DNA of 7,394 nucleotides from contig JAEENZ010000146.1 of assembly GCA_016283985.1 (NCBI GenBank), positions 1 to 7,394 on the forward strand. Reading direction: 5' to 3'. The stretch's first letter is position 1. Each line of letters begins with the position of its first letter. The translations under genes were made by a program, and so were the position numbers. The notes under the pieces were generated by a model, which saw nothing but the letters and a program-made list of their open reading frames with translations, did not search any database and had not been told where the DNA came from. Shown piece after piece: positions 1-6,816 of this stretch. The DNA comes from Bacteroidales bacterium. GTDB taxonomy: Bacteria; Bacteroidota; Bacteroidia; Bacteroidales; UBA932.

Positions 1-473
1 AGCCTGGCGGCAGGATAGTTCTGGAGGATTACAGCGGCACCTACGAACTCGCCCTCTTCGGCAAGGACTACGAGTCCTACATGCCCTACATGAAACTCCA
101 CGAGCAGCTCTTTATCGAGGGCGAGATAGCGGAAAAATACTTCATCAAGGGCGAAGACCGCGCCAAGGGCAAGACCTCTCCCTATGCCTTCAAGATCCGC
201 AAGATATCCCTTCTTGGCAACATCTCCGAAGATTTCGTCAAGGCCTTCTCAATAAATCTGGACTCCGCCCAGCTGAATCCCAAATTCCGCGGCGAACTGG
301 TAAAACTCGTGAAGGACCACCCCGGAAAAACCGCCCTCAGCGTCTTCCTGTTCGACGCAAAGAGCGGTTACCGCGTGGAACTCGCCTCAAAGAAATACAA
401 CGTGCTCGTCTGCGCCGACTTCCTCGCCGGCCTCGAGCACATGGGGATCAGCTACTCCATCAATAATAAATAA
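1..473 (+). CDS. dnaE: DNA polymerase III subunit alpha, C-terminal part (partial at 5' end)
   Basis: This is the 3' end of the gene for the replicative DNA polymerase III alpha subunit, the catalytic polymerase of the chromosomal replisome. The frame is open from base 3, giving 156 visible residues and a TAA stop at 471-473. The first visible residues (GGRIVLEDYSGTYELALFGKDY) are typical of the OB-fold nucleic-acid-binding domain near the alpha C-terminus. A strand-rich segment (LFIEGEIAEKYF) follows, then the short C-terminal domain (FSINLDSAQLNPKFRGELVKLV onward, ending HMGISYSINNK). The order and spacing match the tail of E. coli-type DnaE. The polymerase core, PHP domain and internal clamp-binding motif lie upstream of the window. 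The ATG at 81 is an internal methionine, because the family sequence continues in frame before it. Assignment rests on recognition of the family tail; PolC is unlikely because its C-terminus is organised differently. Confidence 0.9.
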   Translation, partial: PGGRIVLEDYSGTYELALFGKDYESYMPYMKLHEQLFIEGEIAEKYFIKGEDRAKGKTSPYAFKIRKISLLGNISEDFVKAFSINLDSAQLNPKFRGELVKLVKDHPGKTALSVFLFDAKSGYRVELASKKYNVLVCADFLAGLEHMGISYSINNK

Positions 474-503
474 AAAAGGCAGCTGCCGGAGCAGCCGCCT
501 TTC
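472..503 (-). terminator. Intrinsic terminator of secDF, possibly bidirectional
   Basis: An inverted repeat pairs 475-486 with 491-502: AAAGGC, one A/C mismatch, then GCTGC, around the loop CGGA. Read on the minus strand, the hairpin is followed by six T residues (complement of 472-477), and it lies 18 bases after the secDF stop, so it has the form of a Rho-independent terminator for secDF. On the plus strand the stem follows the dnaE stop directly but ends only in TTTC, so termination of dnaE there would be weaker. The minus-strand T run partly overlaps the stem base. Confidence 0.85.
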
Positions 504-520
504 AAAGCATCGGGGCCATC

Positions 521-3500
521 TTATTTCTTGATGGCCTTCTTCGTGCTGTCGAACATCACAGGGGTACCGATCATGATGGAAGCATAGGTTCCGATGAGGA
601 TACCGAGGATGAGTGCTACCGAAAGACCGCGGATGCTCTCGCCGCCCCAGATTGCGATTGCAACCATAGGAAGGAGGGTGGATACCGAGGTGTTCACCGT
701 ACGGGTCAGGGTAGCGTTGAGGCTCTTGTTCACCGTGTCGGCGAAGTCGTCGTTCGGATGCAGGAACTTGTTCTCGCGGATACGGTCGAAGATAACCACG
801 TTATCGTTGATGGCGTAACCGATGATGGTAAGGATAGCTGCGATGAAGGTCTGGTCAACATCGAGGTTGAACGGCAGGATTCCCGTGAAGAGGGAGAAGA
901 AGCCGATGACGATGATGGCCGTATGGGCGAGGGATACCACGCCGCCGAGACCCCAGTTCCAGCCCTTGAAGCGGATTGCGATGTAACCGAAAATGATGAT
1001 CAGGGCGAGGATGACCGCGATGATGGCATCGCGACGGATGTCGCTAGCGATGGATGCTCCCACCTTGTCGGAGGATACGATACCGTTCGGGTTCTCCAGC
1101 GTCTGGGTGAAGTCTCCGAGGGTCATCTCCTGCACGAACATATCCTTCAATGCATTGTAGAGCATACCTTCGATCTCGGCGTCCACGGTTGCGCTTTCGT
1201 CGTCAATCTTGTAGGAAGTGGTGATCTTCATCTGGCTGTCGCCACCGAACTGCTTGACCTCGACCGAAGAGTTCTTGATGTTCTCGTCGGCTGCCGCAGC
1301 GGCGTCGAACACCTCGTTCACGGCGTGACGCACGTCCTCAGCAAGGACGGGCTTGTCGAAGCGCACGACATAGGTGCGGCCGCCGGTGAAGTCGACACCA
1401 TAGGTGAAGCCCTTGGTGAAGATGCTCACGAGGGCGATCACGATCACGATGCCGGAGATGGTGTAGGACCACTTGCGTCCACCCAGGAAGTTGACATGGG
1501 TGTTCTTGAGGAAGTTGCGGGTGACGCTGTTGTCGAAGGTGATGTTCTTGCCTCTTGCAACGCGGGCCTCGAAAATGAGGCGGGTGATGAAGATGGCGGT
1601 GAGCATCGAAGTGATGATACCGATGATGAGGGTGGTTGCGAAGCCCTTGACGGGACCGGAACCGAAGAAGAACAGCACAAGACCGGTGAGGAGGGTGGTC
1701 AGCTGACCGTCGATAATTGCGGAATATGCATTCCTGTAACCATCGGCGATAGCCTTGCTGAGGCCCTTGCCTGCCTTGATCTCTTCCTTGATGCGCTCAT
1801 AGATGATAACGTTGGCGTCCACTGCCATACCCAGGGTCAGCACGAGACCGGCGATGCCGGGCAGGGTCAACACCGCACCGAAGGATGCGAGGGTACCGAA
1901 GAGTAGGACTACGTTGGCGAGCAGGGCGCAGTCTGCTGCGAGACCGGCTCCCTGATAGAACAGAATCATGTAGATGAGCACGAGGATGAAGGCGATCAGG
2001 AACGAGATCATACCGTCCCTGATGGACTTGGCACCCAGTGAAGGACCTACCACCTGCTCCTGGACGATGGTTGCAGGGGCGGGGAGCTTACCGGACTTGA
2101 GAACGTTCACAAGGTCGGTAGCCTCCTCCACGGTGAAGTGGCCGGAAATCTCGGAGTTGCCTCCGCTGATCTCGCTGTTCACCACGGGATAGGAATACAC
2201 GGTGCCGTCGAGCACGATGGCTATCTGCTTGCCGATGTTGTCCTTGGTGAGGTGCGCCCACACGTTCGCGCCCTCGGCGTTCATGCTCATAGAGACCTTG
2301 GGTTCACCGTTGGTGCGGCTGTCATAGGTCACAGCTGCGTTGGTGATCACGCTGCCGTCCAGGGGAGCCTGTCCGTCGCGGGAAGAAGCCTTGATGGCAA
2401 CGAGCTCGTAGATGTTCTCGCTGTTGCCGACGGGCTTGACACCCCACATGGGACGGAACTCTGCCGGGAAGAGAGCTGCCACCTGAGGCATTGCCAGGTA
2501 GCGGTTCACCTTCGCGGTATCCGCGGAAGTGGCATAACCGATGCAGGCGCCGCTGTTCTGCTGAACGGGGCTGAGCACTGCATAAAGAGGATTGGCGGCC
2601 TTGTAGGCTTCCATGTTGGCATCCTCTTTCTCGGTGGTACCAAGCTCTTCCGCCACGATATCCTTCTCGGCAGCAGGTGCGGCCTCGCTTGCTACGGCGG
2701 CGTTTTCTTCAGCCATGATGCCCGCGAGGAGCTCGTTGGCCTCTGCGAGGTAAGGAGCGATCTCACCGTTCTCGAACGTGGTCCAGAACTCGAGGGATGC
2801 GGTGCCCTGGAGGAGCTTACGCACGCGCTCAGGCTCTTTCACGCCCGGGAGTTCGACGAGGATACGGCCGGAGTTGCCGAGCTTCTGGATGGAAGGCTGG
2901 GTAACGCCGAAGCGGTCGATACGGTTGCGGAGGACGTTGAACGAGTTGGCCACTGCGCTCTCGGCTTCCTTCTTGATGACGGAAAGGACCTCTGCGTTGG
3001 TGGACTCGGGCTTGATGCTCTCGCGCATCTCGTAAGTTCCGAAGATCTGGCTGAGCCTTGCTCCGCCGGTCACCTCTTCCCATGCCTCACCGAAAAGGGT
3101 GATGAAGTCGGACTGGGAATTGACGCTGCGGCTCTTTGCGAGCTCGAGGGCCTTGAGGAACTGGGGCTCGGTGCTGTTGCCGGAGAGGGCCTTTACGAGG
3201 TCTTCGAGCTGCACCTGCAGCATGACGTTCATACCGCCCTTGAGGTCGAGGCCGAGGTTGATCTCCTTGGACCTTACGTCCTTGAACTTGTAACCGAAAT
3301 AAACTTTTTCATTGGAAATGGAATCCGTGTACCATTTCTGCTGCTCCTTCTTGATGGAGTCAAGATAATAAGCCTGGTCTTCCGCGGCCACTTTGGCGAA
3401 TGCGGGAGTGCTCTGCACCGCAACTGCTGCGGCTTCGGCATACTTTTTGGCCTTGTTGTTCTGGATTGCAGTTACCAGAGTGAAGGAAAGCTGCCAGAAG

Positions 3501-3553
3501 CATGCGATGAGAAGCAGGATGGCTACTAATCTGATTGCACCTTTACTTTGCAT
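521..3553 (-). CDS. secDF: SecDF fused protein translocase subunit
   Basis: This is a complete fusion of SecD and SecF, the inner-membrane RND-type subunit that uses the proton gradient to pull exported proteins off SecYEG on the periplasmic side. In the 1010-aa product, TM1 is at about residues 6-30 and the SecD motif LGLDLKGG is at 100-107. The periplasmic P1 domain includes DRFGVTQPSIQ at 213-223. The SecD TM4 motif TLGMAVDAN is at 573-581, with Asp579. The SecF half begins at about residue 695 and carries GVDFTGG at 719-725 and the proton-path motif IGYAINDNVVIFDRIRE at 911-927. Asp917 and Arg951 match the spacing of the essential TM10/TM11 Asp-Arg pair described in Thermus SecDF. An Ala/Glu-rich linker lies at about 270-315. 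Length is normal for Bacteroidota fusions. The ATG at 3553-3551 directly precedes the membrane anchor and lies about 40 nt after the predicted transcript start. The gene diverges from the PD40 gene and converges with dnaE. Confidence 0.97.
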   Translation of the reverse strand: MQSKGAIRLVAILLLIACFWQLSFTLVTAIQNNKAKKYAEAAAVAVQSTPAFAKVAAEDQAYYLDSIKKEQQKWYTDSISNEKVYFGYKFKDVRSKEINLGLDLKGGMNVMLQVQLEDLVKALSGNSTEPQFLKALELAKSRSVNSQSDFITLFGEAWEEVTGGARLSQIFGTYEMRESIKPESTNAEVLSVIKKEAESAVANSFNVLRNRIDRFGVTQPSIQKLGNSGRILVELPGVKEPERVRKLLQGTASLEFWTTFENGEIAPYLAEANELLAGIMAEENAAVASEAAPAAEKDIVAEELGTTEKEDANMEAYKAANPLYAVLSPVQQNSGACIGYATSADTAKVNRYLAMPQVAALFPAEFRPMWGVKPVGNSENIYELVAIKASSRDGQAPLDGSVITNAAVTYDSRTNGEPKVSMSMNAEGANVWAHLTKDNIGKQIAIVLDGTVYSYPVVNSEISGGNSEISGHFTVEEATDLVNVLKSGKLPAPATIVQEQVVGPSLGAKSIRDGMISFLIAFILVLIYMILFYQGAGLAADCALLANVVLLFGTLASFGAVLTLPGIAGLVLTLGMAVDANVIIYERIKEEIKAGKGLSKAIADGYRNAYSAIIDGQLTTLLTGLVLFFFGSGPVKGFATTLIIGIITSMLTAIFITRLIFEARVARGKNITFDNSVTRNFLKNTHVNFLGGRKWSYTISGIVIVIALVSIFTKGFTYGVDFTGGRTYVVRFDKPVLAEDVRHAVNEVFDAAAAADENIKNSSVEVKQFGGDSQMKITTSYKIDDESATVDAEIEGMLYNALKDMFVQEMTLGDFTQTLENPNGIVSSDKVGASIASDIRRDAIIAVILALIIIFGYIAIRFKGWNWGLGGVVSLAHTAIIVIGFFSLFTGILPFNLDVDQTFIAAILTIIGYAINDNVVIFDRIRENKFLHPNDDFADTVNKSLNATLTRTVNTSVSTLLPMVAIAIWGGESIRGLSVALILGILIGTYASIMIGTPVMFDSTKKAIKK

Positions 3554-3598
3554 GACAAATTATGAGTTTTAAATTACATTTAATTCAAAATGAGCCCG

Positions 3599-3606
3599 CA
3601 AAGTTA
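3599..3606 (-). promoter_or_regulatory. Predicted secDF promoter, -7 box
   Basis: Read on the minus strand, this site is TAACTTTG, an exact match to the Bacteroidota primary sigma factor -7 consensus TAnnTTTG. A run of seven A residues (complement of 3610-3616) lies just upstream of it. No clear -33 TTG is present about 20 bases further up. The predicted transcript starts near 3592, leaving a leader of about 40 nt before the ATG. The leader contains a small AT-only inverted repeat, TTAAAT-TAC-ATTTAA (3569-3583), probably too weak to act as a hairpin, and no Shine-Dalgarno sequence. Confidence 0.65.
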
Positions 3607-3647
3607 CGATTTTTTTCCAATAAAGAAATTATCTGCAGGTTATTTCT

Positions 3648-3655
3648 TACTTTTG
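3648..3655 (+). promoter_or_regulatory. Predicted promoter of the PD40 protein gene, -7 box
   Basis: The site TACTTTTG matches the Bacteroidota -7 consensus TAnnTTTG exactly. A -33 TTG element is not obvious. The predicted start of transcription is near 3660-3662, which leaves only about 16 nt before the chosen ATG at 3678. That leader (TGTTTGTGTGTGTTTT) is T/G-only and has no Shine-Dalgarno sequence, as is common in this phylum. The distance from the secDF -7 box on the other strand is about 41 bases, so the two polymerase footprints should overlap. Confidence 0.6.
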
Positions 3656-3677
3656 TAGACTGTTTGTGTGTGTTTTG

Positions 3678-4952
3678 ATGAAATTATTCATTGAAAAACT
3701 GGTCCTTGCAGCGGTTGCCCTGACGGCTTCCGCCACCATCTGCATGGCCCAGAACGCACCACTCCCGCTGCCCGAATACGAGATCCTGATGATGGACGGC
3801 GAGGCCTATCATTCGGATTACGATTTCAGTTCGGCGGTGCAGGCCTACAGCGAGGCCCTGCGCAAATGCCGGGACAGCCTCAAGCGCGCCGAAATCGAGA
3901 AAAAACTCTCCCAGAGCCGCAACGGCCAGTCCATGGCGGGTTTCTGCCAGAGGCCCAAGATCGTAGCGCGCAAGAATTTCTCCCGCAAAGACTTCTTCCT
4001 CTACTATCCCCTAGCCGACCGCTCCTGGAGGCCTGCTCCGAACCGTCTGGATTCCCTTGGCTCGGCCGATTCCCCCGTGGTCTGGTTCCCCCGAGGCAGC
4101 AAGGAGGCCTATTGGTCTAAGGCCGACCGGCGCGGCGTGCACAACATCTATTATGCCCGCGACCTTGGCACCATGTGGTCATCCCCCTACAAAATGCCAT
4201 TCTCCTCTACCGAAGACGAGATTTTCCCCATGGTATCCGGAGGCAAGCTCTACTTCGCCTCGAAGGGCCTTTTCGGTGTGGGCGGATACGACATCTATGT
4301 CTGCGAACGCAGGCCGGACGGGCGCTGGGGCGAGCCCAAGAACATGGGATTCCCGTATTCATCCCCCCACGATGACTTCCTCTTCATCAATTCCCCGGAC
4401 GGGAAATACAGCATCTTCGCCAGCAACCGCAACTGTTCGGTGGACAGCGTGAGCGTATATGTGCTTGAATACGAGCCCGTTCCCGTGAGTTCAGCCATCC
4501 GCGGGGCGGAAGACCTCCAGAAACTCTGCCGCCTGGATCCTCCGAAGGACCTGAAGAAAGTGGATAACAAGGGCGTGATGTCTGCCGGCAAGACGGCGGA
4601 TGCCAACACCGAACTCTACGCCCGCAAGGCCGCCGAGGTCCGCCGCCTGCGCGAAGAGATATCCCGGGTGAACCGTGAACTCAAGACCCTGCGGGCCTTC
4701 TACGCCAACGCTAACCCTTCCGAAAGGGAGGAGATGGCGGAAAAGATCGTGAAGAAGGAAGCGCGCCTTCCCGGCCTCCAGAGCCAGCTCGTGGCGGCGA
4801 ACAAGGACCTGCAGAAGACCGAGATGGAGTTCCTGATGCACGGCGTGCTAATCGACCGCAGCCGCGTGGAAGCGGAAAGCGACAACGAAGTGGTAGGCGC
4901 GGAATCATCCTACACCTTCACCAAACGTTCTCTCGGAAGCCCTGATTTCTAG
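3678..4952 (+). CDS. Secreted PD40 beta-propeller protein with C-terminal coiled coil, function unknown
   Basis: I recognise the domains but not a specific gene. The ATG at 3678 gives 424 aa with a clear signal peptide: a basic start (MKLFIEK), a hydrophobic core at 8-22, and a likely signal peptidase I site after Ala24 (CMA|QN). The upstream in-frame GTG at 3666 adds only MCVL and would sit almost on the predicted transcript start. Residues 37-80 form a TPR-like helical pair (YDFSSAVQAYSEALRKC). Three WD40/TolB-like (PD40) strands-and-turn repeats follow at about 132-165, 180-212 and 230-265, including EIFPMVSGGKLYFASKG and GGYDIYVCER. Residues 313-385 are a charged coiled coil; the tail is polar. 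No lipobox or OmpA domain is seen. TPR plus PD40 is known from Bacteroidota cell-envelope proteins, including OmpA-anchored ones, so a periplasmic or envelope scaffold role is my inference. The 3' end overlaps the malQ stop on the other strand. Confidence 0.85.
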   Translation: MKLFIEKLVLAAVALTASATICMAQNAPLPLPEYEILMMDGEAYHSDYDFSSAVQAYSEALRKCRDSLKRAEIEKKLSQSRNGQSMAGFCQRPKIVARKNFSRKDFFLYYPLADRSWRPAPNRLDSLGSADSPVVWFPRGSKEAYWSKADRRGVHNIYYARDLGTMWSSPYKMPFSSTEDEIFPMVSGGKLYFASKGLFGVGGYDIYVCERRPDGRWGEPKNMGFPYSSPHDDFLFINSPDGKYSIFASNRNCSVDSVSVYVLEYEPVPVSSAIRGAEDLQKLCRLDPPKDLKKVDNKGVMSAGKTADANTELYARKAAEVRRLREEISRVNRELKTLRAFYANANPSEREEMAEKIVKKEARLPGLQSQLVAANKDLQKTEMEFLMHGVLIDRSRVEAESDNEVVGAESSYTFTKRSLGSPDF

Positions 4953-6814
4953 CGGCCCGAATCCTTTATCAGAGTGGCCACGGCCGTGCAGAATGCTGAA
5001 CTTTCCAGCAACTGCGTGGTGGTCAGATGCATCCTCCAGCACCACTTGTTGTCCGGATTCGCCGGGTCGTTGATCTGTTCCTCCCTGGGTTTAGGCCAGC
5101 GCAGGGTACCGTCCATCGACAGCCAGTCCTGCAGGGGGAAGATGGCCAGCATACTGAGGGAATCCAGATGCTCCTTCAGGATGCGGCGGCAGTCCTCCGG
5201 AGTCCTGTCCTCCGTGTCCCAGAGGCGGATGGAAGACATGTCGTGCGAGGATGTGGCAACCACGCTCAGATAAGGCCAGGGGCGTCCCTTGTCCATGCGC
5301 TGCATCTCCAGGGAGAGAATCTTCTCGTGGTCCATCACGCCCGGCACGCAGTCCGGCACCATGCCAAGGTCTTCGCCGCAGGCCAGCATACCCGTGCAAC
5401 TCAGCAGCTTGGGGAGCTTGCGCATGGCGTTGTGCGCCCAGAAACCGTTGTGGCGGTGGTAGAAGAAATCGATGTACAGCGCATCGAAGCGGTCCTTCTG
5501 CCAGGGCTCGAGCCCGGTGGTGTCCGGGGCAATTAGCGGATGGAACCATCCCGGCTTGCGGGGATCTTCTATGAACAGGTTGAGGATGGGCAGGCCGAGG
5601 TTTTCTATCTCCTGGCGGCTGTAGGGCATAGCCGGATTGAAGTGCCCGAGCAGTCCGCTCTTCTGCGGAAGGGGAATCTCCCATATGCGGAAGAAACCCA
5701 GGATATGGTCGATACGGTAGGCATCGAAATACTTCGCCATAATGCGGAGGCGTGCCCTCCACCAGGCATAGTCGTCCTTCGCCATCTCTTCCCAGTTGTA
5801 GGTGGGGAAGCCCCAGTTCTGGCCGTCCGCGCTGAAGAAATCCGGCGGCGCGCCAGCGCTGGAGTCGAGGTTGAAGAGCTGAGGATAAGTTGCCGCGTCC
5901 ACGCTGTCACGCCCCACGCCTATGGGCAGGTCTCCCTTGAGGAAGACGCCCTTCTCGTGAGCGTACTTGACGGCGCGGGAGAGCTGCTTGTCCAGATGGA
6001 ACTGAACCCAGCGGTAGAAATCGGGAGACACCCCGTCGCGCTTCGCGCAGAATTCGGCATAAGGATCAAGCCAGAAAGCGTTCTCCTTGACGAATTTCTT
6101 GCATGTGGGGGTCTTGAGGTCCTTCGCTCCCTGGCCTTCGAATGCAAGCTTCAGGTACTTGATCTTGAGATCCATCACCTTCGGATAATCTACCATCTGC
6201 AAGGCGTTCAGTTCCGCCTGCGCCTTCTTGAAAGCCGCGTCCTGCGGCACGCCGACCTCCTGCAAATGGATGTATATCGGATGCAGGGCGAAGGAAGAAA
6301 CCGGGCTGTAGGGATACGAGTCGCTCCACTTTCCGTGACGGGTGGTGTCGTTGATGGGAAGCAGCTGCAGGACGCTCTGTCCCGTGCGCTCCATCCAGTC
6401 TACAAAGCGGGGGATATCATTGAATTCGCCCACCCCGAAACCTTCCTCACTACGTAGGGAGAAAACGGGAATTGCTGTGCCTACACCGCGATATCCTGGT
6501 TGGTCGAAAATCTTTGCAGAGTGCTCGCGGGGGAAAGGGCATCCTGGGATGGGGCAGTCAATCCATGCATCGCAGATTTCGTGCTTGGCATCCTCCTTCG
6601 AACGATGATGGTGAGCCCACTCGGTGCGCATCCACAGGCCGTCCTCGATCACCACATAGAAGTAGTCTTTAAGGAGGTCGGATTTTGCAGATGGAACGCT
6701 CAGGGTCCAGATGCCGTTGGAGCTATAGTTCATAGGCCAGATCTTGTCGTCCGCGCCCACCAGCGCCAGGGATTCTCCCCAGCGGGTATGATACTCAATC
6801 TTGAAATTCAGCAT
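4949..6814 (-). CDS. malQ: 4-alpha-glucanotransferase (amylomaltase), DPE2-type GH77
   Basis: This cytoplasmic enzyme transfers alpha-1,4-glucan segments between maltodextrins and releases glucose. The 621-aa product starts with a CBM20-like starch-binding region at about 1-95 (FKIEYHTRWGE; WMRTEWAHHHR), followed by the GH77 barrel from about 110. Visible GH77 signatures are the sugar-binding segment DSYPYSPVSSFALHP (165-179), RIDHILGFFRIWEIP (367-381) with nucleophile Asp369, ACGEDLGMVP (478-487) with acid/base Glu481, and TSSHDMSSIR (521-530) with Asp525. The wording of these motifs, and the C-terminal LQDWLSMDGTLRWP, resemble plant DPE2 more than E. coli MalQ. It is shorter than DPE2 or Bacteroides homologues, which carry two CBM20 modules and an insert in the barrel. 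There is no signal peptide. The ATG at 6814 was chosen because family homology begins there and because it follows the amylase stop by 2 bases; the longer in-frame ORF to 6970 runs through the amylase gene. It is the second gene of an operon. Confidence 0.93.
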   Translation of the reverse strand: MLNFKIEYHTRWGESLALVGADDKIWPMNYSSNGIWTLSVPSAKSDLLKDYFYVVIEDGLWMRTEWAHHHRSKEDAKHEICDAWIDCPIPGCPFPREHSAKIFDQPGYRGVGTAIPVFSLRSEEGFGVGEFNDIPRFVDWMERTGQSVLQLLPINDTTRHGKWSDSYPYSPVSSFALHPIYIHLQEVGVPQDAAFKKAQAELNALQMVDYPKVMDLKIKYLKLAFEGQGAKDLKTPTCKKFVKENAFWLDPYAEFCAKRDGVSPDFYRWVQFHLDKQLSRAVKYAHEKGVFLKGDLPIGVGRDSVDAATYPQLFNLDSSAGAPPDFFSADGQNWGFPTYNWEEMAKDDYAWWRARLRIMAKYFDAYRIDHILGFFRIWEIPLPQKSGLLGHFNPAMPYSRQEIENLGLPILNLFIEDPRKPGWFHPLIAPDTTGLEPWQKDRFDALYIDFFYHRHNGFWAHNAMRKLPKLLSCTGMLACGEDLGMVPDCVPGVMDHEKILSLEMQRMDKGRPWPYLSVVATSSHDMSSIRLWDTEDRTPEDCRRILKEHLDSLSMLAIFPLQDWLSMDGTLRWPKPREEQINDPANPDNKWCWRMHLTTTQLLESSAFCTAVATLIKDSGR

Positions 6815-6816
6815 AA

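Noticed and set aside
81..83. ATG at 81 as the start of a small separate gene
   Set aside because: The dnaE OB-fold sequence continues in frame upstream to the window edge, so this is an internal methionine.
758..1906. Long plus-strand ORF (382 aa) antisense to secDF
   Set aside because: It lies in exact codon register with secDF, so it stays open simply because secDF there avoids TTA, CTA and TCA codons. The product is His/Asp/Glu/Gly-rich and resembles no protein family.
2138..3529. Long plus-strand ORF (463 aa) antisense to the 5' half of secDF
   Set aside because: Same register effect from G/C-ending codons in secDF. It has no promoter or credible domain, whereas the minus-strand protein is an unmistakable SecDF.
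3735..3752. Lipoprotein signal around Cys22 of the PD40 protein
   Set aside because: The residues before the cysteine (SATIC) do not fit the lipobox; cleavage by signal peptidase I after Ala24 fits better.
4974..4986. Overlapping palindromes GTGGCCAC and CGGCCG near the malQ 3' end as a terminator
   Set aside because: They lie inside malQ codons, give only small stems and have no T run on either strand.
5091..5762. Minus-strand ORF (223 aa) inside malQ in another frame
   Set aside because: Pro/Arg/His-rich composition typical of an out-of-frame reading of GC-rich DNA; it lies over the GH77 catalytic motifs of malQ.
5540..6457. Plus-strand ORF (305 aa) antisense to malQ
   Set aside because: It is in codon register with malQ and explained by malQ codon bias; no family resemblance, and malQ motifs run throughout the other strand.
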